The position numbers and the translations under genes were made by a program. DNA of 64,000 bases, taken from positions 50,654,001-50,718,000 of the forward strand of contig CM060731.1 of the NCBI GenBank assembly GCA_030704615.1. Direction: 5' to 3'. Positions 25,248 to 37,045 of this stretch are shown here, piece after piece; position 1 is the first letter of the stretch, and each line of letters starts with the position of its first letter. The notes under the pieces were generated by a model, which made no database searches, was not told the DNA's origin, and saw only the letters and a program-made list of their open reading frames with translations. The stretch comes from Takakia lepidozioides. Taxonomy: Eukaryota; Streptophyta; Takakiopsida; Takakiales; Takakiaceae.

Positions 25248-28200
25248 ATGCTGCAGCTGCTGCCAGGAGTTGGCCACCAGGTTGGGCACTTTGACGCTCC
25301 AAGCTCGGCATGGTTTGAAGGCATTGTGGGGTTAGGGGTAGGCGTAAGAGGAAAGAGCTGGGGTGCATTGCGGCATTCCAGGGGTGTGCATGCGATTGTG
25401 GAGAGGCAGGTAGGTTTTACAAGCTGTGGGCTCTGGACATCTCGCGATTTGGAGACCAAGGCCATGCTAGGCGTTTCTGTTGGTAAGTGGAATTCCTTAC
25501 TTCTCTCACCCTCACTGCCTCTCTTCCACACTTGACGGTCAGCTAGATGGACGTTTTTTACCTTAGCTAAATCCTTCGCGAAGCTGCATCATGCAGGAAG
25601 AGATTTGTGCATCCTGGTCCTACCCCATTTTCTATCCCATGTTTTAAGCTTCTCTTTTGACTGCAGACCAGTTGGTGCAACCGAGGAGGTTATCAAGCAA
25701 GTACTTGCCACTACAAGGGCCAAAATCTGTGCTTGTATATAATCCTCGAGTAGAGATGTCACCCTTGTTAGTCATCTATAGTAGTCTGCTCAATGCACTC
25801 TGCAGTTTGACTGCAGTTAGACTGCAGAAACTAAATGTTTGAAAGCATGCAGCCCCATTGTGGGACACTTTGAAGTTACTTGGGTGGCGTGAGTAGAAAG
25901 CTTGGTCCTATCATTGTCTGCTGACAGACAAGTGCACGAGGTATCTTGTACTAGGGAATGCCTTAATCAATTTATTTGATAATTTGATGTTGCTTGCAGC
26001 TCCCATTGATACCCCAGCACCTTCATCCATAGTAGCTCAAGTTGCAGGTCAATTCTTGCCTCCACACAACTCAGTCACTTAACAGTCATTCAAGAGATGT
26101 AGGTTGTGCATAGAGGTATCCACCTAAGGATTTGAAGGATTTGGTGGAATGATGAGTACTTGTTGGGGGGAATACCACATTTGACTGGTTTTAGTGAGAT
26201 TTGGCAACTGTAACAGTTTACTGGGCATTATTTGCATTCACTTGCTATGGTCTGTTCGATATAAACCTTCAAGAGCAATGGATGCTATCTTGCCTGTAAC
26301 TGGATATTGGCAAATGGTGGGGTTTTTCAGCTGCTCAAGAAGATGTCATCAAAGCAGTAGGCCTGAAGATTCATCGGCTGAGTGAACTTAATGCTTCTCA
26401 AGTCCAGGACCTTCGAGCCCGTCCCCGTATCGACTTCACTTCCATTTTTGATACGGTAGCTTTTTGCCTTGTTTTGGTTGAGGCTCACCTTCATGGCATA
26501 GTTTATTGGTTGTATATGTATGAGATTTGCAATGGAGTCTCATTGGAGTATGGTATTTTGTTTATGGGTGGTAGGTTTCACCCATTGTTGAGGATGTCCA
26601 CAGGCGGGGAGATGTGGCGGTGAGAGAGTGAGGTTTCTAACCCATCACACAGTATGATGTGTTGTGTTCAGAACATCAATCATGTGCCAGCAAGCTGAAG
26701 TTTAGAGAGTTTATTAAATATCATCAGGGACAAGCAGATAGACTCAGGGTTGTCATGTCAAGTCGACTGACGGCATAGTGCCCGGTTTTGTCCACATGAA
26801 GAAGTTTGAAAATATTTTGGCTTGTTTGAGCAGATATACATCCCGATTCGATGGGGTGAACTTTGAGAAGGTTGTCGAGAGGGTTTCCGATTTGCCAGAT
26901 CCTATGGTAAGCAAGCCTGTATTATCAAGATATGTATCCCTCTCAACCACGCACCAATGAACCTTCTGAAGGGATAAAACAATTGTGGTGGAGAGTTGCA
27001 TCCGTGTTGCTTGGTATGTATCTTCATCTGTGCTTTCATTTGATGAAACATATGGTCATGTGTTTAGCTGGAGCCAGAAGTAAAGGCAGCATTTGATGTG
27101 GCATACAACAACATCTGGGTCTTTCATGCTGCACAGCAAAAGACACAACAGCTGCAAGTGGAGACTATGCCAGTGGGTGCTACCTTCCTTTAACCTGTGG
27201 TAGTGATATTGTCTTTGTGCGTATGCTTTCATAGTCCCATCTGCTGTGTGAGGTCTGCAATGGGTTGAGATTGTGCTAGCTTAGGCTTGGTGCCTGATGA
27301 AGCAGAAGCAGAGGCGACAAGTTTTGAATAATGCATTTTCAAAGCACCTGTGGAGAGAGAAGTAGAGGCAAGTATGAAAGCAGAGTATTGCGACTGTGGT
27401 GAAACTAGCTAGTCTAAGGAGGAATGCTTGATGAATTGATTAAACTCTTGTGATTCTGTGGCTGTTGAATTGGGGATTGCATTTGTTTCGGCAGGGGGTG
27501 AAATGCCGGAGAGTGGCAAGGGCTATCAATCGAGTTGGCCTCTATGTCCCTGGTGGCACGGCTGTCCTTCCATCCACTGCCCTCATGCTTGCTGTGGTAT
27601 GCAATTTGAACTACAACATTTGTCCATATTGAATGTTCCTGCACATACTCTTTCTCTCCCTCTCTTGTGTAATATTATCTTATGTTCTTTGACGTACGTT
27701 CTTATGAGGGGATTTCATGCAATACGAAGAGGTAGTGAAGACCATCGAGCATATAATGTCCAGATCCCGTGATATGCATGGTTAGGGTGGTGGGTGTAGC
27801 CTGCACAGATTGCGGGATGTCGAACTGTGGTTGTTGCAACACCACCAAGAAAGGATGGTTCTCTTTGCCCGGTAAGCACATTGCCTGCTGTTTACATACT
27901 AGCTGTGTGATTGAGGTTTCCCCAAAGATTGGTGAAACAGCATGCTTTATTGCAAACCCTACACTTGCGCTTTAAAGAGCTTTCAGGTTGGAACTTAGAA
28001 CTCTATACATGTTGAATAGTTATTGGGAAATTGTAAGTTCCACTTCTTGCTGATATCCCTTGCAATGCTCGCAGGAAGTTCTCTACTGTGCAAAGAAAGC
28101 AGGTGTGACTCACATACTGAAAGCTGGCGGAGCTCAGGCAGGCACTCAGTTTCCCTGCCTCATGGTCTACCTTTTATGTTTTCATTGTATCAATTTTGGC

Positions 28201-31200
28201 TTTTGACAGAGACTCTCTCTCCGCTGCTCAGCACAATCCCCCTCCCTGTCTTTAGCCAAATCGGGGGATGAGCAGTTTTGCAGCAACCTGTGGTTTCTAG
28301 CATGATGTTTAACCGGTATGTACTAGCTCTTGCTGGCTTTATGTAAGTACTCTCGCACATCCTCCATACTCTAAGGGTTAGAAACCCTGCATCTGGCTAG
28401 GAGATGGTTGATATCCCCATTGAGGATACGTACGTGGTCATATGGAGCAGTCAATAGAGTATTTGCCTAGCAGGGCCAGTCCATAAAGAGGAATACTAAT
28501 TCTCAATGCCAACCGATATTCGCACATTATGCAATTGTTAGCGAATAATAAGACGACTGTTCTTGGAGACTGGAAAGAAGTGCAGGAATTGATCTTCTCT
28601 GTATTGGGATTTGCATGCAGGCTGTTGCAGCCATGGCTTGGGGCACCGAAACATGTCCCAAGGTTTGTATCCTCTTCCATTCAAGACTATCGGATTCTGA
28701 TCATGTTGTGGATTTTCTAATTCAATCAACAAGAGCCTCTCAGCAATCATGTTAGAAGTCCTATATGCTAAACAATTCTCCGTCCTGTAACCGAGTGGCC
28801 CTTTATTGAAGGGGTAAACTGAGCATGATAGTCAATGATGGATGAGTAGTCGACTATTTTCAAAGGCTGACTGGGATGCTGACCAGAAAGCCAGCTCCTG
28901 CAGTACATGCTAAAAGGCCAGTCACAGGGCCTCTTTCCATGTGAAACCCCACGCGTGGATGACCTAGGCCAGAGAGCAGGTCACTCCAGGAAGGCCTTGC
29001 TATGTGCAACCTGTTGAGAGCAGCGGCTACCGGGATCCAGTTTCTCTTATTGCTTCTATCACACATAACTACTTGCTGTAGTAGGTTGTAGAGATTGTAA
29101 AGACTCGAGATAGCAGGTTACAGAGCTGCCTGTGACCGGCGGAGCCCAAAATCCGCTATTTGCGGTGGCTACAAACCCCCTCACCCCAGAACGGGTTGAT
29201 GGAGTGCCAGGTCACACTACAAGGTGCTTTGACCCACGCTGAGATATATGACGTCAAGTTCAGGGGTTAAGGGGATCACATGGAAAGATTCCCTTAGCCC
29301 GTATAAACAAGGCATCCCAGTCTTTGCAGCTAGAACCCATGTATTTGCTTGCGTAAACACAATTAGGTGCATTTGGCCAGAAATCTATCTGCTGACTATG
29401 CCTAGACTGAGTAAATTCAATTGCAATCAAACAACACTGGTAAAACATCCTAGTGAGGGCTAGAAAATTAATACGAAGCACACATCCCTGTATTAGATCG
29501 TGACGACAAGAATATGGTGCCCAAAACCTTATGGAGTCATGTGATGTTGCCTTCCTGAAAAGGTCTTCACTTTTTAATGGTCAGTATTAATTGGGAATTG
29601 ATCTCTCCAGGCCCTATTTACCCTTTTTATAAGATACCCACCTACTAGTAGCTTTGCAGAAAAGCTGATTTATCCACAAACAATAGCCTATTTTCTGGAT
29701 TTGATCCCAAATGGGTCACATTAAAATTAATTTAAGACTAAGGTATTTAGGAATAGGTCAGTGCACTGTTGAAGAGCATGTTTACAGGCTGCAAGCTTTG
29801 GCTATATGTTGGAAGCTGACATGTCCAAGAAAGTCTCTTTCAAACGGAGGAAATCCAAAGATGCAGACGATCTACCATATCTAGAACCATAAATCAACAT
29901 GGAGTGTGGTTAAAGTATTCTGGAATCTCTACCTTCTGTGAAATTGGGACTCGACTGATTTTGTTGAAGGCTGGCTTATTTATGCAGGTAGATAAAATTT
30001 TGGGCCCTGGGAACCAGTATGTTACAGCTGCCAAAATGATCCTGCAGGTATGAGAAATTTGAGACCTAGCAGTCGAGCCTTTTCCTTCTTTTTGCCTTCA
30101 TCAAACTGGGGGTTTCCCCTTCAACCTTAGCCAGTTATTCCCAGGAACCAGTGGCAATTGCAATATGCATAATCCAAGGTGCCCGTTCATTCAATGGGAT
30201 TATTATCATGGTGCTGCTGCAATATCTATGTCCAGAGAACCCATGCACTCATCTCAAAACACAGACTCTTAAGACAATTCCTAATTTTCAATATCTCTGT
30301 AATGTCGGGTCTGCAGAACAGTGAAGCAATGGTGTCCATCGACATGCCTGCTGGTCCATCAGAGGTCTTGGTGATTGCGGATAACCATGCCAACCCTGTG
30401 CATGTTGCTGCTGATCTCCTGTCGCAGGTATTTTGTTCCATAGTGATCTGAGTGGTTCATGCCATGGAAAGGTGGTATAGTTCTTGCATGGGATTTGGAG
30501 TGCCGATAGCTCTGTGCTCTAGCATGTGGATGTTAGTATCAAATTTTCTGCCTTGCTTTGCTGTATGAATTGAATGTATGTTGGTCTAGGACAGAAGACA
30601 CTAATTGGCTGTTTGGATGTGTATGAAGGCGGAACACGGACCCGACAGCCAGGTGGTATTGGTTGCTGTAGGGGAGAAGGTAGATGTAAGCGCCATTGCG
30701 CGTGAAGTGGAGAAACAGTGTGGAGAACTTCCCAGGGGCAGCATTGCTGCAGAAGCTCTATCTCACAGCTATATGCTGATAGTGGCTGATATGGCTGAGG
30801 TTATATTCTCCTCCCCTTGTATGCCAGGCCCAGTTAAATGATTGTATACCTGACTATAGCTTGTTTATTCCCCTAATTACGCAATTGTTCGTACTTTCTG
30901 TCTGGAACATCTTCATAAATCTGTGGAAATTCAGGGCACCTACGTGAAATCCTATGCTAGAAAGCTTACTAGTTAGTGGGAATATATTTGGGAGACAGGC
31001 TTGCGAATTCTCCAACATGTATGCCCCTGAGCATTTGATAGTCAACGTCCAGGACGCAGAAGTTTGGCTGGACAACCTTGATAATGCTGGTCAGTGCACC
31101 TTTTCCCTCCCCTTCCCAAATTCTCTTGAAGTCTCTCCCTTTGTGTGATCCAATCTGTTTGCAAGGCGTAAGGCCAAAAGGCTTCACCCTGTGCAGGGAA

Positions 31201-31619
31201 AACGAAGTTGTTTGTACTGACACACAGTATGCAGGGGTCTTTTTTTCTGAATAGCATTGGAATTTGAAGTACGTGCTGTTTTTGCTCATGCAACAGTGGC
31301 CTGATATCCTCATCCAATCTTCTCTTGAGCAGGGTCTGTCTTTTTGGGGCCATGGACGCCGGAGAGTGTCGGCGACTACGCAAGTGGTACCAACCATGTG
31401 CTGCCAACATATGGATATGCCCGCATGTATGGGGGTGTTTCACTGGACTCATTCGTTAAGTACATGACAGTACAATCTTTGACACCAGACGGCCTGCGGG
31501 CGCTAGGTCCCTCAGTTGCCAAAATGGCCGAAGTGGAGGGTCTTGATGCACACCGACGAGCAGTCACTTTGCGGCTGCGTGACATAGAGGCATTGAGCAG
31601 CAAACCCAGTCTATCATGA
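25248..31619 (+). CDS. HDH: Histidinol dehydrogenase, plastid-type (histidine biosynthesis, last two steps)
   Basis: The enzyme oxidises L-histidinol to L-histidine with two NAD+ and zinc, in the plastid in plants. My exon model is 25248-25482, 26000-26047, 26331-26455, 26575-26627, 26834-26906, 27068-27172, 27495-27596, 27800-27871, 28075-28137, 28621-28662, 29988-30047, 30317-30427, 30629-30799, 30999-31089, 31333-31619; 546 codons, 545 aa. Zinc/catalytic residues are all present: Q363 and H366 (QAEHGPDSQ), E431-H432 (YAPEHL), D465 ([11 protein letters not shown]), H524 (EGLDAHRRA), at a constant offset of 104-105 from the E. coli HisD numbering as recalled. The NAD region [18 protein letters not shown] is intact. 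The intron after exon 9 has a GC donor. The first ~94 residues would be the transit peptide. They are long and unusual, so exons 1-2 are the least certain part. Confidence 0.93.
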
Positions 31620-33053
31620 ATTGTATTTAGTTTTTTCCTTCTGATTTGCTACAGTGAAGTGAGACCCAGCTGCAGGAAAGACGTGGAAGAGAGAATGATC
31701 TACTACAGTCTGTACTTTCCATAGCATTATTGTGACAGACTCAGTACATGGTTCTCTAATTAGTGGAAGATGCATAGCCAATCACCATTGAGGCATTGAG
31801 CAGCAAACCTAGTACAAAAGAGCTATTCGAGCTCACCTCTTCGTAAAGCATCCTTTCTAGTTCCTCTGGAACCTGCTATAGCAAGGCAGGTTAACAGCAA
31901 TTGTTAACCCAATTTCAGTGCTTTCTGTGATACCACTACATTGGCCCATATGGAAATCAGATTCCTATTATGTGTGTCGATATGCATGGCCAGCTAGACT
32001 TACCTGTACATAACACAGTGCACAGTGTTTTTTTTTTTTCGAAGTTGGACAACAGGAGTGGCAACTGAGTTTTGCAGGAAATAGCCATATTTTCTGTTCG
32101 TCCACTGAAATTTCCACAGAATCATCGTCCTCTGTAATTTCATCCATGTATATCATCCATAATAGGCGAATTCATCCTCAGTTTGGCGAATTCATCCATG
32201 AGAAAATAGGGAATTTACGACAGAATATTCGATTTGTTTTTTGACGTCGAAAAAGTACGAAATTCGCCAGAAATAAAAACACTCGTACATATGCCCTTCA
32301 ACAATTTGCTTTGCCCTCTCTGTAATAAGCAGCCATGGATGATGGAACAGGCGATGCGTGTCGTTCGTGTATTGACGAATGATAGAAAACATCCATCGGG
32401 ATGCCTTCAGCAATAAATGCAGGTTTCATCCATTAATGGATTAAATAAGCAAATACTGAGCAGAAATTGGTCCCTCTACGGCGTTTTACGAGGTCTTTTG
32501 TTCCTTTTCTTTTTTTTCCGTAAAACATTTTCCTCGTGTTAATCTGTTTAACCGGGCACTCAGGTTCCCGTTTCTTCCTAAGAATAAATTAAGAAAAACG
32601 GATTTGGCGCGTGGCGGCAAAACACGAAGTTGGATTCAAACAGAAAGAAAATTCAAACGTGCTCTCCCTTTGTGCGACCAGACCTTCCACGCCATCGCTC
32701 AGCCCTGCTCCTGTTCTCACTGCGCTTGCTGCAGACATGCTTCTCTGCGATGGCAGCAAGGATTGAAGGAAGGAAGGGAGGAAGATAGGAGTTTGTGAGC
32801 AGAGATGAGACAGGGTGCAGACAAGCATGGGGGCGCAGGCTTGGCTGCAGATCGCACAAGGAAAGTATGGAGCTTACATCACCGTCACGGAATGTCTAAT
32901 CAGGTCGTGGAACAATCACGGGGAACAGAGATGACAGCGGTGGAGATTAGTATGTAGGTGTTAGTGTGTGCATGGGGGCGGAGATGAGACAAGGGAGGAA
33001 GAAGGGATTTCAGAGCTAGAGTGGAACGCAGGGGGGGCAGGTGAGTGGAGACG
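31620..33053. other. Intergenic: HDH 3' flank and CDC45 promoter
   Basis: No gene is supported here. An AT-rich half (31.7-32.6 kb) is followed by a GC-richer 5' leader-like half (32.6-33.05 kb). It includes a T-run near 32030 and the E2F-type site listed separately. Confidence 0.5.
32603..32610 (+). promoter_or_regulatory. E2F-type site upstream of CDC45
   Basis: The octamer TTTGGCGC fits the plant E2F consensus TTTSSCGC exactly. It lies about 445 bases upstream of the CDC45 start codon. CDC45 is a known S-phase gene under E2F control in Arabidopsis, so the site is a sensible candidate for cell-cycle regulation. Binding itself is inferred. Confidence 0.55.
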
Positions 33054-35082
33054 ATGGTAAGGGAGACGAATGTGGGAGTTTTTTATGAGAAGCTCCAGCA
33101 GGCGGCGGTTGCCGCCAGTGGAACCCCTCTGCTCATCTTCCCCTCGGCCTGTGACACGGATTCCTTGTGTGCCATGAAAATTCTGCACAGTTTGTTAGTT
33201 ATGGATTCTATACGTTACTCCATGTATCCCGTGGCCAGGGTTGGTGATATTCAGAGCGTGGCATGCCGATCTTTGAGTGCGACTGACCAGGCAGTGGTAA
33301 TTCTGTTGATCAATTGGGGGGTCTCCTGTAATCTGCATAGGCTGCTCAAACTGGGCCCGCAAGCAAGGGTGTTTGTGGTGGATAGCCACCGTCCCATCCA
33401 TTTGCACAATTTGAGTGACGCGAACCAGCAGGTGACTGTGCTCTTCACCCATGAAGATGAGCTGCAGGCCGACATGTCCCACAGCTCGATCTTGAAGAGG
33501 CTGTCAAGTTTCGCCGACACCTATTCTTCGGAGGAGCAAGATGTTGACAACAGTAAGAGTGACGATGAGTCAGATGAGGATGATTACAGAGATGAAGACG
33601 ATGACGGGGAAGCACCGAAAGTGAAACGCAGGAGAAAGGAAGGGGTGGGTGACCGAAAGGAGGAGCAAATGCTGAAGGCCGAATACTACAGGATGGGATG
33701 CTTTCATGGGCGGCCGGCTGGTTGTCTCATGTTTGACATGGCCCACGCCTTGCACAGGAACAAAAACGAGTTGCTCTGGCTTGCTTGTGTCTCCCTCACC
33801 GATCAGTTCGTTCATGAAAGGCTTACCAAGGAGAGATACACGGTAACTCAGGGGGAGCTCGAAAGGCATGTGACCAGCGCTGGCAATCTGGAGAGAGTTA
33901 CTTCTGTTACCTTGAAGGATGGTACAAAAGTGAGGGCACCGGATGTATCAAGAATTGTTTTTGATGTTGAACCCCGTCTGATGCTGCTGAGAGAGTGGAG
34001 TCTGTACGAGGCTATGCAATGTTCCCTTTACGTGGCACCCAAGCTGAAGACCTGGGGTGATCAAGGCTTACGCAAAATGAAGCTCTTACTTGCGAGGATG
34101 GGCATCCCACTCACAGAATGCCAACAGAGGTTCAAATACATGAAAAGCGAAACGAAGAAGAGGCTCGAGACACAGTTCGAGCAATTCGAGTCCGAGTCTG
34201 GTCTTACAGAGCTTTACTTCCGAAACTTCCATAGGCACCACGGATACAACGACCGAGTATCTGCTGCTGATGTTGTCTATGGAGTGACAGCCCTGCTGGA
34301 GACACCAGGTGTGAATGGAGAAGGTGATTGCACTGACAACTTTTGGGCGGCATACGAAGCTCTCTCCACTGATAAATGGGAGGAATTGCGAGCAGGGATG
34401 CAGCTGGCGATCAAGGTCCAACGTGCCTGTCTCCGCCTCGGAAGTGCTGCCATTGTCAAGAGTGGCGCCATCGGCATGTGCCGGGCATTCAGGTAAGCAA
34501 ATTTGGTCCTTCATTTATTGATACTGCCTCCTGAGATAGCAAAGAAGTAGACCTAATCCTAAGTAGAAAAAGTAGAAACTGTTCGGTTAAGTGCGTGGCA
34601 GGTTTTCAAATTTTACTGTTGATTTCCCCCTCCACAGGTCACCGCAGAAATCTGAACTCACACTTTGGCATTACCTATGAAGCTGATGACTTCTGACGTT
34701 GATAGCATTATTTGATTTGTCCAGGTATCACAAGCTTCCCGACAGCCCAGACTCACAGCTGCTGGCACATCCTCTCTCCCTCACAAAATTCTGCTATTTT
34801 CTCATGGATTCACTGCAGGAGCAAGGCCGCCGAGCATTGCCCATAGTTTGTGTAGCACCCATCCCTGGACCTGCAAATATGGCTCTAGTTGTTGGAGTCA
34901 CCCACCGGCCTCGCTTAGGAGCTGCAAATGGGAACAAGTTTGGCTTAGTGTTTCGTGCAACTGCAGAAAAGTTAGGAGCCAATTACAGTCACGATGCCTT
35001 TGAGTCTTCATGGATACATTTGGATGGAGCTGCTGTTAGCTCCTTCTTGAAGGAGTTGTGTAATACCTACAGTCCGCATTGA
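33054..35082 (+). CDS. CDC45: CDC45, replication initiation factor (CMG helicase subunit)
   Basis: CDC45 joins MCM2-7 and GINS to make the replicative helicase in the nucleus. There are two exons, 33054-34492 and 34725-35082, joined in phase at an Arg codon (GCATTCAG|G). The product is 598 aa, close to the ~596 aa of Arabidopsis CDC45 as recalled. The N-terminal RecJ/DHH-like fold is seen in LLIFPSACDTDSLCAMKIL (residues 26-44) and VFVVDSHRP (106-114). An acidic stretch at about 159-186 is followed by the basic KVKRRRK, as in other CDC45 proteins. The C-terminal exon has VGVTHRPRLGAANGNKFGLVF and FESSWIHLD. The ATG at 33054 was chosen because MVRE is the usual plant start and no in-frame ATG lies just upstream. 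Confidence 0.96.
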
Positions 35083-37045
35083 CACGTACATACCCTCTCT
35101 CTCTCATTCACCATTTGCTCCTCTCAATCACCGTCATATTGTACGGTCAGGCCCCTAGGCCCCTGTTATAATGTTGATCAACTGTCCAGTCTACTAGACA
35201 GAAAAGCTGGCCCGGTTCTGGTTAGTCCTCATTTGTCTTGTTTATAACAAAGTGAGCTGGCTCATCCTCAGAGATAAGTGAGACAAATGTGCCAACAATT
35301 TCTACATTCAAAAAGGAGTTGGCGACCTTACCATCAAGAAAAGTTCCACATTCTGGCTGAGATGGGCGGCCTAAATGTGTTTTCATTTTGGAAAGAGTAT
35401 GCGGTTCCTTACATCAAGTGTCTTCCAGTGTGTGCGAGGCAGCTGTCTGCATTCCCAATTTTAAACATGGGGTGCGTTAATGTGGAACCACTGGGTTTTC
35501 GATTACAGTATCCAAACCTATGACCTGTACATTGCATGTCCATCTTCTTTGGATTCTAGTTATCCCCTCTCTAAAGCCTCAAGGCCCCAACTGGTTAACT
35601 TGCTGGATCTCATAACTGCCGTTAAGTGCTTTTACAGAACGGAGTTTTTGGGAGGGTTTCAGAGATCCCTTCGCTTCTCTGGTTTGCTTTTGCTACAGTA
35701 CAGTGTGTCAGTGGCCTCATAAGTGCAGGTTTGGTGTCCATGTTGCAATTGCCTTGTTTTCTTTCTTCTCCCCTTCTGCCCAAACAGTGCGCTGGGCCAG
35801 AACTGACTCTGGCACTATTCCAATGAGCCTTCGGCAACTATAGTCATCCCTTCTCTAAGCCCAATGCAGAAGAAGAAAACGGTGACATACTTGCATTACG
35901 GTGACACACTTGAGGTTGGGGAAGGAGGTGTGCCAAGGCCATGGTGAAGTCACTGCCATTGAAAGAGTTTGAACTTTCAACCCTAACCTCCCACCTGACC
36001 TTGCCACAATGTTAGATGACACTGCATGTCAGCGTAGTCCCTGGTGCTCTTGCTACACAGGCAAACAACAAGGTTCTCTTGGAAGCAAAACAGGGCATGA
36101 TTTAGACTCTGTTGCCTAGCATTTATCCACTCACTTTGCGATGGCAGTAATGACACACAAAATATTAACACAAGGGTCCAGACAGGAATAACTTAGTGTA
36201 TGGTCTACATTACATTTTCCACATTTTTCTTCACAGATCAAGACCATAGTCTTATCTCAGAAGAAAGCAACTCTCCAGGGAAGGAAAGAAAGAAGCATGA
36301 AAATCAGGAACTAGCCAATGAATGTGAGCGAAATTTCTATGCCATTTCCCCGTAGGCAACATAAAGCATCAGCACTCGCTGCATTGCATATGGCCCAATG
36401 GACAGTTAGACATTGCTGCTCTATCCCAACCAGGCATGGGGTCTTTGGTTGCAAGACTAAGGTAAGCAGCATGCTTCTTCATGGTCTCCTTCAGAAAAGA
36501 AAAGAAAAGAGAAGAATAAAAACTAGCTTTTCCCTTCCTCATCATGTGATGCCTCTCATGTGGCCATTAAGTTATTTGTTGTGTCGTATGATGGAGGAGG
36601 GATGTCCCATGGGGCTATTGCCGTGTTACTGAGAATTTTGAATAAATTTTATGTTCCAAGCAGATGGGAACTCATAAAGTATGCCAGTGGCCACCAGATC
36701 ACAGAGAAAACTGACTGGTGATCGACAGATGAGCTGATAGCTCTTCATTCTGCAGCAAGCAAATCAAACTCTACTGTGTACATTTCTGTCTGTCTCTCTC
36801 TCACAAATACACACTAATGAGCCAGCACTGTATGGGTTTGTAGTTGCACTCTTTCTTAAGAGAGAGAGTTCAGATTTGTAAGCAGTCTTCCAGATGGACT
36901 GGCAATCACTGACCTTTTGTCCTAAAATGATGGTTGCACCTAAGGCCCATTTACAGCTGCATATATTTACAAGGTTGAAATGTGGCACTAGTGCAACAGC
37001 AGGGGTCTACTTCTAAACTTCTCCAAATGTTTCAGCTGCCCCAAC
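35083..37045. other. Intergenic between convergent CDC45 and RABF1
   Basis: Nothing with coding support is visible on either strand. The region must contain the 3' UTRs of both convergent genes. Short CT-rich tracts occur near 35090 and 36790. Confidence 0.5.

Noticed and set aside
33045-33053. CDC45 start three codons upstream
   Set aside because: The upstream codon is GTG, not ATG; MVRE at 33054 fits plant CDC45.
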